From Rhynchopus sp. YZ270_cl-10 (Eukaryota > Euglenozoa > Diplonemea > Diplonemida > Diplonemidae), in the NCBI GenBank assembly GCA_964035575.1, contig OZ037905.1:645001-709000 (forward strand): a stretch of 64,000 bases of DNA, written 5' to 3'. Below are positions 41,086 through 51,717 of this stretch, in pieces. Numbering within the stretch: the stretch's first letter is position 1; each line of letters opens with the position of its first letter. The position numbers and the translations under genes were made by a program. The notes beneath the pieces are model-generated. The model was given only the letters and a program-made list of their open reading frames with translations. It ran no database searches and had not been told where the DNA came from.

Positions 41086-43348
41086 TCAGTTCAGCTTGGT
41101 GAACGCAATAATCGAGAGGAAGAGGACCATGAAGGAGGTCACGAGGTAGAAGGGTTCCCAGACGAGGTCTGCGCTGCCGAAGGTGAAGGTGATCTCGAGC
41201 TCCTCGCTGCGCTCGGGGGAGGCCAGGAGTTTGTCCTTCAGCACAACCACGGTACGGCCAGAGTAGTCAAGGTACGTCGCACGCTTCTCCACAGTGAACT
41301 CAACCGGGGAGCCACCAAGGGTCACCTCGGGTGTCGGGACACCCTCGGGGAGGATGACCTCGACAGTCATATCCTCAACGAACAGATCCTTGATCGGCGA
41401 TGCGTACGGCACCTTCAGCTTGTTCACGCTCCCCGACGACGCCATCGAGAACTGCAGCGGCAGGTTGTACCCAAAGTAGAACCTCGTCTTCCAGCCCCCG
41501 AACAGCGGGAACCTCTGGGTAAACTGCACCTCTCTGGTGCCCTTCTCAAGCTCCTTGGCGTATCCGACAGTGGAGGTCGAGATGTTTCCAATGTCGTCTC
41601 TGAAGTAGATGTCCTGAGCGGCAGCAGGAAGGCGTGCGGTGAGGGTCGTGAAGGAGGAGGGTGCGGTCTTGCCTCCAGGCTTGGCGTAGTCGAGTCTGCT
41701 GAAGGTGCCCTTCAGCTTTGCGCCGTTGTGCTCGATGCGGTACCACTCCTCGACAGCGAGGTTGCCCCACATGCTGACCTCGAAGACACGCTTCAGGGAC
41801 GTGGCCTTGCAGAAGGCTTTGTTGTTGACGCCGTGGAAGCGCAGCGGTGCGCCAGAGAGGGGCTTCACATCCTTGTAGGGACCGTATGTGATGGTCGACC
41901 CGGAGTGCGCAACAGGTGAGGTCTCCTTCGAGAAAGAATCCACAGCGGGGCTCGCAAGCGTGACAGTGGTGGTCTGTGTCTTGGTCGTGTAGGGCGACAG
42001 GAAGTACGCGTTGTCGTTGAAGTCCACACGCTGGTTCTCCGCCTGCCGAACTGTGTGTTAGAAAAATTTAAAAGATGTGCAAAATGGCAAACCAAAAAGG
42101 GGTGCTAAAATCCGCAAACCTTCAATATCAATAATATTTTTGAAGGTGGCACCATTTGGTCAAAAGGCATCCGAATTACCCAAAAAAAAATGGGATGGCA
42201 ACATACCTGACGCAGGGAGAGGGCGCAGCGCGTCTGCCAGCGAGACACGGAGCTTGATGTAGCCGACCTCATTCGACGCAACTGCAGGGGCGAGGTGCAT
42301 CTTGAAGATCACGTTGTCCCCCTTCTCCTCAACACGGTCGTACTTGACCTGGGTGTACCCGTTTGCTCCCTTGAAGCTGTGATGGGATGGGGGTAGTGGC
42401 CCGAGTCGGGGGGTGCAAACAAAGCCGTCGCCACATACCTGACCTTGAGCATCGCAATGCTGCTGAAATTGCTTGCCGGGAGTGCAAACAAATACTCAGA
42501 CTGCGCGCTGGATGCATCGTTAAGGGCGTGGACTGTGTAGGGGGTTTTTTTTTTTAGTATTGAATTATGATGTACTTTCTAAACGGGAGTCTGGGGTTTC
42601 CAGAGCTGTTATGCATGAAGTTTCCCCGGTTCGACTTGCAGCTGGGAAAAAGACGAAGGACAAGGTTTCTGTTGAGAAATAAATTAGATGCACTGAACTC
42701 CTCAATGCCTCCTCTATACAGCAAAACCTTTGATGGTTCTTCGCCGGCGGCAGCGCCGACAGAAGTGGAAGTACGCACCGTGACGTCTTTCCTGTTTGCG
42801 GTAGTTTCTGCCAAGCGTGGGGCCTCGTTGGCGAAGGCGGAGTTCGAAGCTACAGTCCTCGACAACGACTGGGTGGCCGTTGATGCAGATGCGACGTCTA
42901 AACGAGCTCCATTTGTATCCGATTCAAAGCTGATGTTTGCGTTCTACTCGCGCGCGAGAACAGAGGCACCTGAATCGATCACTTCTCTTCCTGCAGACCG
43001 GACATAAAGGAACGAATTTCAGCGGCAACAAAACAAAATCTGAGCTCCCCCCTGAAAGAAGTGCCGGGAGGGAGGGGGGGCAGGAATGCTAAAGTCGACA
43101 GATTTGAAAAGCAAAACGGCGAAACGGCGATGAATTTTTTTTTTTTATTATCCATACAAAACCTGGCGAAACAGCATTTCGCAAGATGCCTGGAGGGTGG
43201 GTGTGGGGTCTGATTATTATTATTATTTTTGCATACTCGTGATGGTGGTTCTCACAATCGCATTGCTAGCATCAATCTTTCTGGTGACCTCCTTGTTCAC
43301 CCACGCGGACGCCCCCACCAGCAGGCATGCCAACAGCAATGCCCTCAT
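41086..43348 (-). CDS. OST1: Ribophorin I / OST1, oligosaccharyltransferase subunit
   Basis: 446-residue ER membrane protein of the complex that moves glycans to Asn of nascent proteins. Exons 43348-43237, 42532-42439, 42376-42207 and 42050-41086; donors GTATGC, GTATGT, GTATGT; acceptors CTACACAG, CATCACAG, CACACAG. Joined in phase, they give a continuous reading through TTITIHALNDASS. A signal peptide (MRALLLACLLVGASA) precedes VNKEVTRKIDASNA, matching the ribophorin I N-terminus. Family blocks: YFLSPYTTKTQTT, RDDIGNISTS (about 276-285) and FPLFGGWKTRFYFGYNLP (about 306-323). One C-terminal membrane helix ends AFTKLN, so the long cytosolic tail of animal ribophorin I is absent, as in yeast Ost1. 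Intron 1 (704 bp) contains an opposite-strand open frame. Confidence 0.95.
42567..43007 (+). CDS. Open frame inside OST1 intron 1, opposite strand (uncertain)
   Basis: 146-codon frame (MMYFLNGSLGFPELL...) lying wholly within the first OST1 intron on the other strand. Its GC and codon character look more coding than the rest of the intron, and an antisense frame over the same region is also open. No domain or homolog was recognised. It could be a nested gene, a remnant of inserted DNA or chance. Confidence 0.25.
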   Translation: MMYFLNGSLGFPELLCMKFPRFDLQLGKRRRTRFLLRNKLDALNSSMPPLYSKTFDGSSPAAAPTEVEVRTVTSFLFAVVSAKRGASLAKAEFEATVLDNDWVAVDADATSKRAPFVSDSKLMFAFYSRARTEAPESITSLPADRT

Positions 43349-43733
43349 TGTTTTATTTTTCCTCTCTTTTTTTCTCTGTAAGGGGGCGATGGATTTGGTT
43401 TGAAGGGACACACAGACACACAGACACACACACACACCAATCCTTTTCCCCGAAGTTTACGGATCTAGTTGGCCGACTTCCCTTACCTACATTGTTCTGT
43501 CGGCCAGAGGCTTTTAGCCTAGGAGACCTATTGCGGTTAACGGTACGGCCTGATGCAAGAGAAGGCCATCTCCCCTGTTTTTTTTCCCATGCATTTCCCT
43601 ACCCCCAAACAATATACCCGCTCTGGGGAACTGCCCTGCTTTCTTTCAACAAAAAAATATCCTTTTTTTTTTCCTTTTTTTCTATAATCACAGAGAAACA
43701 AATACTTCTAAAAAATCTATCCCCATTTTTTTT
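43349..43733. other. Spacer between OST1 and the coiled-coil gene
   Basis: 385 bp without gene. Contains (CA)n-like CACACAGACACACAG at about 43409-43437. It must include the OST1 promoter. Confidence 0.5.
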
Positions 43734-44216
43734 TTAATAAGACGGACCGTAGAGAGGAGGCGCTTCACCTGGGAGGGAGACTGTGGAGGGGTGATTGTAG
43801 AATTCATCAGAGGCGTAGGGTGATGCGGCGGAGGGGGGGTCGCGGGGGCGCCAGTCCGCAAGCTTGGCTGCGGTGCTGTCGAAGCGGATGGTCTCGATGC
43901 GTTTGTCGATACAGCCTTGGTGGTCGATGAGCTGCTGCCGGTACTGCGCGGCAAGTTGCTTCTGGTACTCCATCACCCTCGTCTCCAGCCCCTGCACCCT
44001 CTTCACCACAGCCTCCCGCTCTGCAGCCCACCCTTCCCTCTCCCGTTCAATCCGCTCGCACAGCTTCTGATACCTCCCATCGTCCTCAACAGAACGCTGC
44101 TTCCTATTCAACCAGTCAATCACAACAACAACCGCTACAGTCGCAACACTGTTCGCAATCAAACACATTAACATATGCGTATCAACCGCGACCTGGTCAT
44201 TATATACATCACCCAT
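43734..44216 (-). CDS. Small single-pass coiled-coil membrane protein (160 aa)
   Basis: Starts MGDVYNDQVAVDTH. A hydrophobic segment LMCLIANSVATVAVVVVI (about 16-33) is followed by the basic stop-transfer RKQR, then a heptad-rich, strongly charged helix (about 45-100: RYQKLCERIEREREGWAAER and on) and a Pro/Ser/Tyr-rich tail ending LYGPSY. The layout suggests an N-terminal membrane anchor with a cytosolic coiled coil. No family recognised. One exon; the start fits the first ATG after a T run on the plus strand. Sits upstream of OST1 on the same strand. Confidence 0.6.
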   Translation of the reverse strand: MGDVYNDQVAVDTHMLMCLIANSVATVAVVVVIDWLNRKQRSVEDDGRYQKLCERIEREREGWAAEREAVVKRVQGLETRVMEYQKQLAAQYRQQLIDHQGCIDKRIETIRFDSTAAKLADWRPRDPPSAASPYASDEFYNHPSTVSLPGEAPPLYGPSY

Positions 44217-44320
44217 TTTTTTTACCTTTGTTGATGTGGAGAAAGGGTGGGATATTGAATAAAATTATGGAAAAACGGGGGAGGAAAGTTGTGCAAAAAG
44301 GTCTCTCTGGACGGCACTGT

Positions 44321-44551
44321 GCACGACGGTGAAGTATAGTACATTACAAGTGAAGTTACTAGTAACGTTACAAGTGAAAAACCGTTACAAGTGAGTTACA
44401 AGTGGGTTACATGAATTGCAGGCAAAATCAGGTGGTAACTGGTGGGTTACAAGTGGGTCACAAGTGAGCTACAAGTGGGTTACATGTAACAAAAGTTACA
44501 TGTAACTCACTTGTAACTCCACTTGCAGCACCCGTTACTTCACCGTCGTGC
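44321..44551. mobile_element. 231-bp foldback element
   Basis: Perfect 16-bp inverted ends GCACGACGGTGAAGTA and complement. Between them are about ten variants of GTTACAAGTGGGTTACA in both orientations, including the palindrome GTTACATGTAAC twice (about 44479-44506). No clear target duplication. Non-coding. Confidence 0.7.
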
Positions 44552-45048
44552 GAACCGTGGAGAGGGGGAGGGGGGTATTTGGGATGTATGGTGGGGGAAA
44601 AGGGGGGGTTTTGGGTGTGTGTGTGGGGGTCGTCACCTCTCCTCTTTGTGTTTTATGCATTAGCATACATTTTGTTCGGGCGCAGAAATAAAAAAAAAAG
44701 CAAAGCTCAATACTTACCGCAAAACAGTAAGTATTAAACAAAGCTAGTAAGCTAACAAGAATAGGCTAATATCAGCCCTTGGGGAAAATCTCAGATTTTA
44801 TTAGCTTTTGTTGGCCTATTTTTAAGGGTATACCATGTACTCTTCCCCCCCCCCAAAAAAAAAAAAAGAGAGAAAATAAAGAAGTTGCAGTACGCCTCAC
44901 ATATGCCGTCACCTGAAAGGGTAAGGAGACTGTGGAAAATACCCAATATTTTTTTCCCCCCCACGGCGTTGAGCGCACAAAACTGCCCGATATTTGAAGA
45001 AAAATCTTAGATGCTAGATTTGCAAAAAGAGAACAGGATCGTATCGGT
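44552..45048. other. 3' flank of the aldo/keto-reductase-like gene
   Basis: No gene seen. A strong hairpin AATACTTAC...GTAAGTATT lies at about 44709-44736, some 310 bp beyond the stop codon of the upstream gene. G-rich and T-rich runs fill the rest. Confidence 0.45.
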
Positions 45049-47523
45049 CTAATTGGGCACGTCCTCTTTGATGAATGAGGGCAGGTTGTCTGGGTCATCC
45101 TGTAGGGGTATTTAGTGATAAGTAAAGCAAAATAAAGGAGAACTTGAGGACGCAGGCACTGTAAATGTGTTGTTGTTGTCTTTGCATACCAAATTGTAAA
45201 GCTTCCCGGAAAATCCGGCTTCCTGTGCCTGCTTCTTGCCCAGCTCCTCGATTTCTTCTTTAGACTTTCCTTTGATCTCTTCTGGGGTCTCGCCCGTGGT
45301 TGAGTAGGTTTTGTCTTTTATGCACGTCAAGAAGGAGGTTTCTGAGTGTGTGAACAAACCGCCCATGACTGCGACAGGAAGCGGCTCGAGGAGCTGTGTA
45401 TTCCGGGAGATGAGAGAGTCCAGATACAGCGGCGAGCGCATGCAGCACGACACCGACGTCATCAGGTTCGTCGACAGAACAGAGTTCATCGCCATCTGCG
45501 CCAGCTCATTCCCCAGGAAGTGGTCTCCCAGGCAGCTCTCAATCGACGCCTTCATCCGCTCCCCCTTCACCGCATGGATGTATTTCAAATACTGTGAGAA
45601 CACCAAAAACAGGTCTTCATTCGTTTTCCTGTATTTGCTGGTCCAGGTTTCCAACACGGTGTCCTTTGAGCTGGCAATCGATCTCAGGCAGTCGACCAAG
45701 ATGCCTCTGTACCTTCCTGTGATGAATTCATCGAATTGGTAGAAGTTGTCGAGGAACTTCGAGGCCTGGATGAAGGAGCGCCCTGTGTGGTAGAGCTCTG
45801 GGGCGGGGCGGAGGACGGTGCCCTCAAGCAGACGGTCGCCTTGCATCTCGAGCATGGTGAGGCCCTGGATAATTTGCGGGAGACGCTTCTCGAACTCCTT
45901 GAGGGTCGCAGCACGCTGGTGGTCGACGTACCGCTGCTCCTTCCCCTTGTAGTCGTACGTCGACAGCGGACGCGACGTGACGCAGCCGATGTTGCGATCC
46001 TTCAAAAACTGGAAGATGCTCTTCTTCCCCTCGTCCGTGCCGTCGCCTTCGCCAATCTTCGAGAGCAGCGCACTCCGTTCCGTCAGGTTAAACGGGAACC
46101 CAACCAGCTCCAAATGGTGCTTCTCGTAGCCCATCCGTTTCGCGGCTTCTTCTGCAGCCTTCAGCACCAAGCGGATGTCCAGGTATTTGTTGGTCGTCTC
46201 TTTGTTACCCCACAGCTTGTGGGAGTCGATCCCGTAGCGCCCGATGACACGCTTCAGGACAAGCGTCTCGAGACGCGTGAAGGCAGCGACCAAGAAGTCG
46301 AAGACGTCCTTGTCCTCCGTGCATACCGCTGACACAAGGTGCACCGAGTCCCACATCAGAATGTCGATGTAGTTCATCCCAGTCGAGCCAAGGAAATCCA
46401 TCGCACCCCGCTGCAAGCAGTCGGGGTCCCCCGTCCAGTAGTGTCCAAGCTTCCCGTTGACACGCAGAAGGCCGGAAAGCTTCAGCAAACTCGCGTCATT
46501 AATTTTGTCGATATCAAGGGAGGGCCGGCCCGGAAGGTAGTGACGGAACTTTTTGTTCATTACGTCCCCCAGATCCTCGGGTGTTCCCAGGATGTGCCGG
46601 TCCTGAAGAGTAAAGGTGAAAAACATGAAGGATAATGAATAATGAAAATAATGCGCCAAAGGCGAGAACAGTTGCACGTCTGTGCACACATCGTTAAAAG
46701 GGTACAGACATCACTCAAATGGAATGCCCACTTTGGGCTTCATTCTCTTCTCCCTCTCTCTTCCTACATACGTTTCGTTCGCCTGTTTTGAAAGAAACAC
46801 CAAGATCGGGCACACAGGTGGGGACTGTCGTGTCTGGCCCGTAGACTCCGAACCTGCGGGGGTGTGGTCAGTTGTGCATACATGCCGTAAATACATAACA
46901 TAATTTTCCGAAACATACTCTCGCGAGGTAGGAATCTTCGAGAAGTCCGGGGCAATGATGTTGATCTCTGACCAGGGGCGGAAGAGGACCCATCCGACAC
47001 GCACCATGACAACGATATTCGTCCTCGAGATCTCCCGTGTCGTGCAGATCTTCTCCTTCGCCATGCTTGAGAACGATGTCACGCTGTCGGAATCGCAGCC
47101 TTGTATATCGAAGAAATTCACCCCCGATTTGAGACAGGTCCCGAGAGTCATAATGTGCTCCCCTGTAAAGTGGTTCAACCGTTTGCACGCCATGCTGATG
47201 GCCGAGACTTTGAGGTCTGTTCCCGGGAGGGTCCGCACCCAAGCCTTGTCGGTCGACACATTGCGCTCCGTAAAGAAGAGTTCGGTCCCTCGGGGGGTCG
47301 CTTTCCCCATCAGGGCGGAATAGTCGGCCTCGGCTCCCTGCCCCATCATCGTTTCCATCGTCATTGCCGTAGGAGGTGCCTTCTCGGCGGGATGTATACG
47401 AATGTTATCCATGTCCTCATCGATTGCAGCGGTCAACGAACTGCCTTTCTTCTCCGAGCAATACTTCCTTTGACTCCCACATTGCAATGCCACACGAATG
47501 TGTGTGTTTAAGACACGCTTCAT
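45049..47523 (-). CDS. Aldo/keto-reductase-fold protein with long C-terminal extension
   Basis: About 701 residues in three exons: 47523-46882, 46602-45190 and 45099-45049. Donors are GTATGC in both introns, acceptors TACTCTTCAG and CCCCTACAG, all junctions phase 0, ending DDPDNLPSFIKEDVPN. A basic N-terminus (MKRVLNTHIRVALQC...RKYC) could be an organelle presequence. AKR-like blocks: SAISMACKRLNHFT, LKSGVNFFDIQGCDSD, YIDILMWDSVHLVSA, FTRLETLVLKRVIGRYGIDS and LELVGFPFNL. The Tyr, Lys and His of the usual Asp-Tyr-Lys-His catalytic set are not found where expected (GCDSD in place of the usual Tyr-Gly motif, MVRVGW for TKxG, MWDS for IHxP). A roughly 250-residue helical C-terminal half has no domain I know. 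It may be a non-catalytic or redox-sensing relative. Confidence 0.7.
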
Positions 47524-47865
47524 ATTGCCTGGAAAAAGGTTTTGTGTTGTATTTGAAAGGAAGAAGAATCGAAAATGGAGGAGGAAAGGAGGGGAGGAGA
47601 GAGGAGGCGATATGATTTAATCCATGGTGGATCTGCCCTGATTAATTTAAAACAAAAAAGAAAAAAAAGGAGGTATAGGGGCAAGGCGTTGAAGGATGGA
47701 GGGGGGAAGAGGAGAGGGTGTTGAAAATAACCATAACTAAATCCGAAAAGAAGGGGAAAGATTGTCTTCAATATGAAGTGCTGGGGGAAAAGGGGGTGAG
47801 AGGAGAGAGGGGAAAACTTGAAAACATAACAATGTTGCGATGATCCAAAAAAAAATTCAAATTAT

Positions 47866-48004
47866 GGTGCTCCTGAAAACCCCCATTTTGCGTACTTGGT
47901 GCGTACTTGTTGCGCACTTTGTGCACAAAAAAAAAAAAAAATACAGGAATACCCTATATTGCGTAGTTGTTGCGTACTGGGTATTTTTTTATTTCAGGAG
48001 CACC
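47866..48004. mobile_element. 139-bp MITE, GGTGCTCCTGAAA family, copy 1
   Basis: Inverted ends GGTGCTCCTGAAA and TTTCAGGAGCACC. AAATTAT flanks both sides (47859-47865, 48005-48011), a likely 7-bp duplication. The interior has GCGTACTTGTTGCGCAC words. Second copy at 55413-55563. Confidence 0.82.
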
Positions 48005-48064
48005 AAATTATAAAATCGATAGTCCTCCTCGTCGAGGTGTTATATAATAATTATGATGAAGTTG

Positions 48065-48163
48065 AAAATGCAAACGCCTCACCGTACACCGGCGGATGCA
48101 GGCACTACTTAGCTCTTCTCCGCAGGTCATCGAATCCTAGAGGGGGCACTTCATATAAGAGAA
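48065..48163 (+). repeat. H4 repeat copy
   Basis: CAAACGCCTCACCG, GGATGCAGGCACTAC, TCTCCGCAGGTCATCGAATC, GGCACTTCATATAA, in the same order as at 18508. Confidence 0.55.
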
Positions 48164-48356
48164 TGTTTCATCTGCAACACTTTGGAAAATCTACCCTTTG
48201 TCTTATCCAAGCAATTGACGAACTCTTGAAAACAACTATGCTTCAGTGTGTAAACCCCTGGACAGTTTAATGTCTTATTTAAGACCCAAAAGAGAGAGAC
48301 ATCGGAAAGAGGTAAGAGAATGATAGCCTCAGGCGATCACCTTCAAATAAAAATTT

Positions 48357-48417
48357 GGCTTGAAATACAACAGCCCTCATGAACAGTGTACCTTTGGTAC
48401 ATGACCGGTGTATCGGG
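48357..48417 (+). repeat. H2 repeat copy
   Basis: GGCTTGAAATACAACAGCCC, TCATGAACAGTGTACC, TTTGGTACATGACCGGTG; stem GTACC/GGTAC. Confidence 0.6.
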
Positions 48418-48577
48418 GTGGGGGAAAAAAAGAGCATGGTGAAGTTGCTGGTGCAAACCCCCTGCAGATGCGGGTTTGCAACTCAACAGGATATCGACAG
48501 AACTGATGCATTTGTATAGGGGAAAGTAGATCTGCAAACAGAGCTTTCGTGAGGGCGGGGTCGGGCCCCAAAATATA

Positions 48578-48618
<41 letters not shown>

Positions 48619-49106
48619 GTGCGTTTGATGGACTCTTTTAGTCCTAAGTCCAAATACAAACACGGCTCAAAAATAAACCAAAAATAGAGACAACATGAGT
48701 ACAACTATTGCCAGTGCGCAACTGTTGCATTTTAATTTAATCAACATTACATACAGCACACGGAAACGACAGCCCAATCCTTGAAAGTGATTAGAGACCT
48801 GAGTAACCTTTGTAGAAGCACCGGGTCGGAACAGCCTTTACAAGAAGAACAACGGGGGTTTTAAAAAGAAAGCGTGAGGACGTACCTCTCTCTGCACATA
48901 TTTTTCCAAGAAAAAATGATGCGGTAAAAAGAACCTTCGGGGGTACAACGGTGAAGGGAAACCCGTATCTGAATCACTAAAAAAACCAAAAAAAAAAAGA
49001 AACAGAAATTTCAGAAGAGAAAAAAAAAATACTCTGAAAATTAATTAAGCACCCACTTCTCGCTGGAAGAGAGCTACACTACTAAAAGAATAAAATAAGA
49101 ACCCTT

Positions 49107-49137
49107 GATGAATGCATCTTACCCACATACATCTTTT
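49107..49137 (+). repeat. H1-architecture hairpin
   Basis: GATGAATG and CATACATC arms around CATCTTACCCA. Outer pairing only. Confidence 0.35.
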
Positions 49138-50963
49138 GAAAGAAACACGCAAAAAAAATCGAAAGCAGGACAAATAAAATAAAATAAGAACCAGACGTGG
49201 TGATGCAATAACTTACGTTCTAGGTTTTCTCGAAAAAAGCAAGCCAGGGTGTGAGGGGGGAAATTCGAGGTATTGCCGTGCCCTACCACTCCCCTGTATG
49301 TGACAAAACGTTTTGGTCTATTTCCTTTTAGTCTACTCCTCAATAAAAAGAGAGAAATCGTCAAAATAGTTGAAAATATGAGTTTAACGGTGCACACAAC
49401 TCAAAAAACCCCCCTGAACAAGAAAATTGTGCAAATATAAAAGGGAAAAGGTTGGTAAGAGTCTCAAAAAATGCTTACATCTAGAAAATGAAACGTTGAA
49501 AATACAAAAAACGACTTCACCGTTCATCGGACGCAAAGCGCTGAAAGAAAGAAAGAAAAAATAGACGGGGGGTATCAATTAAGCTACCTCGCCTTGTAGA
49601 AGTAATGCAATTCGTATTCGTTCGTTCTGTCACACAGCGGTGAGTGTGGGGTTTTTGAATGGGTTTTTATGAAGTTTTTGTTATGTTTGCTTTGTGCTCT
49701 TGTTTTGTTTTGTTTTGTAACATGTTAGCTTTGCGGTGTGTGTGGGGGGGGGGAGAAATCGGTTGCAAGGTGTGGGGCTGTGGTGTGTGTTTTCTGGTTC
49801 CTTTTTGCACAGTCGCTCGTTGGTGATAATAAATCCCATCCGGTGGCGAAGGGAAAAAATAAACATAAAACACAGTTTCGTTCAAGGTTGTTGAAACCAC
49901 CCACGTTGTGCACCCCAGCTCAAACCCCTATAATTATGTTGAAACATCGAACAGCACAGAGGGGGAAGAACTGTTATTGTCGGTTCGAGTTTTCAGAGAA
50001 AAACGATGATTGTCGAAATTTTTAATAAAAATCTGACGTTCCATGGCTAGCCAAAGCCTTGTTAAGATGCACCCCCTCTAACTTTGTTAGTGTCGAGTTT
50101 TATTTTTGGGTGAAAGTCAAATGTATACACATATACACAGGGTTATAGTCAGATCTATACACTCATTGTATATACAATTGTCAATTGTACATACAATTGT
50201 ATAGAAATTGTATAGATCTGACTATTTGATGTACAATCCCAACTTTTTTTATAGTCAGATCTATACAATTTATGTACAATTTCAGTGTACACTAGGAACC
50301 ACACACCCACCCACACCCACCCCCAACAGGACTACACCAAAACAATGGACATTGGGTTTCGCACACCCGATTTTTCTCAGAAGTCAGTCACTGCTATTGC
50401 CATTTAACCCAGGGAGCATAGCATTGCAAAGAAATTCGACCTTTGGAAACCTTCCGGAAAGTCTGTCCTCTGCTCGCGGAGGACTAGACACAAGAAAATA
50501 TTGCGTTCCCCCAGAAAACCAGCGCACATTTCACACTCCTTGTGGGTGGTCTTGTTGCCTTTTCGTCATAGTAATTTTGGCCCAGGCATGCTCTTGAAGC
50601 ATGACAATTTAGTGTGTATGGGGCAGGGTGTTGTTTTGTTCTGAATTCTCTTTGTTATAACATCTAAGTCAATTGCGGGTGGTGGTTTGTGTAGCGTGAG
50701 GCACTACTTACTTCCTGCGGCTGCTAAAGCGTTATTTCTTCGGATTTAACAACGTACAGCGTAACATAGTGGATTCGCCTGGTCGACACAACCTTTGATA
50801 GATACGGGATAACCAACCCCCTTCGACCCCTTGTGGGTTCACTGAACAAGCCCTCGTGGTAGTTAAACGCGATTGACATTTACATTCCTAGAGATGAAAG
50901 AACAACACAACACTTCTGTACCCGCGCATCAAAATTGTGGAAAACTTTGCACCCCAAACACCC

Positions 50964-51305
50964 TCAACAACGCCCGCCAAAAGGCGCCCCTTGTTGCTGG
51001 GAGTTGTTCTCATGTTTGATACCTGCACAGCGGGCATTCCTCTGAGTCCAACGCATGTTTGGCCTGTCTGCGGCGTTGTACTTCAGGTACACGAAGACGG
51101 GGTCTGGTGGTAAATTTTGCGTAGTGTCGCATTCCCTCATGTGTGGGTCACTCACACTTGCGGTCATGTGCCACTGCGTGGGTTTGGGAATTTGGGTACC
51201 TGGGTACAGGATATTTGTTGTTGTGACATCTTCCACCATGCATTGAGGAGGGTAAGACAGTGCTCGCATTTTACTTGAAATCATTACAACATTTAACTTC
51301 TCCAC
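50964..51305 (-). CDS. Conserved ORF fragment in element C
   Basis: Third copy of the frame with NLPPDPVFVYLKYNAADRPN and the APFGGRC terminus. Here the frame extends to 113 codons from MEKLNVVMISSKM. Function unknown. Confidence 0.35.
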   Translation of the reverse strand: MEKLNVVMISSKMRALSYPPQCMVEDVTTTNILYPGTQIPKPTQWHMTASVSDPHMRECDTTQNLPPDPVFVYLKYNAADRPNMRWTQRNARCAGIKHENNSQQQGAPFGGRC

Positions 51306-51609
51306 GGGGGTCTTGGGCCGTTCATTCGGTTATACCTTGACTAGCGGCAGAGGCCTTTTAGGACTCTATAACTCCGATATTCCCGAACGGAGGCACACTT
51401 TGTGTGTTACTACGACCTGGCAATTTCCAGCAGTAGGTTAAGTAATGTTTTCTTGTGAATTGTTGGATCATTATCTCCTCAGTGCATGAATGCCCCACGC
51501 GACGGACACTTTTGTGTTTGTCAAGTGGACTGTCTGGTCACTTTTCAGTGACTGGCGGGTTGGCTGTGGTTGCTCTTTCACGACCTTTATCCTTGTATCC
51601 AGTGTACCG

Positions 51610-51717
51610 TGTACCTGGGTACCTGGGTACCTGGGTACCTGGGTACCTGGGTACCTGGGTACCTGGGTACCTGGGTACCTGGGTACCTGGGTACCTGGGT
51701 ACCTGGGTACCTGGGTA
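51610..51717. repeat. (GGGTACCT)n array, 8-bp unit
   Basis: About 13 units, the same repeat as at 6907-7043 and at the same border of the shared cargo. Element B has only two or three units at the equivalent place (13738-13763). Confidence 0.9.

Larger units (their letters stand above)
47524..50098. other. Gene-free repeat interval
   Basis: No supported gene. Contains a MITE (47866-48004), H4 (48065-48163), H2 (48357-48417), a long A run (48579-48617) and an H1-type hairpin (49107-49137). A stretch near 49655-49720 (GGGTTTTTATGAAG ... TTTGTGCTCTTGTTTTG) recurs near 59175-59240. Confidence 0.5.

Noticed and set aside
44709-44736. AATACTTAC hairpin as a U1-like snRNA end
   Set aside because: Only the first bases resemble U1. 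No further snRNA structure or promoter follows; kept only as a hairpin near a gene end.
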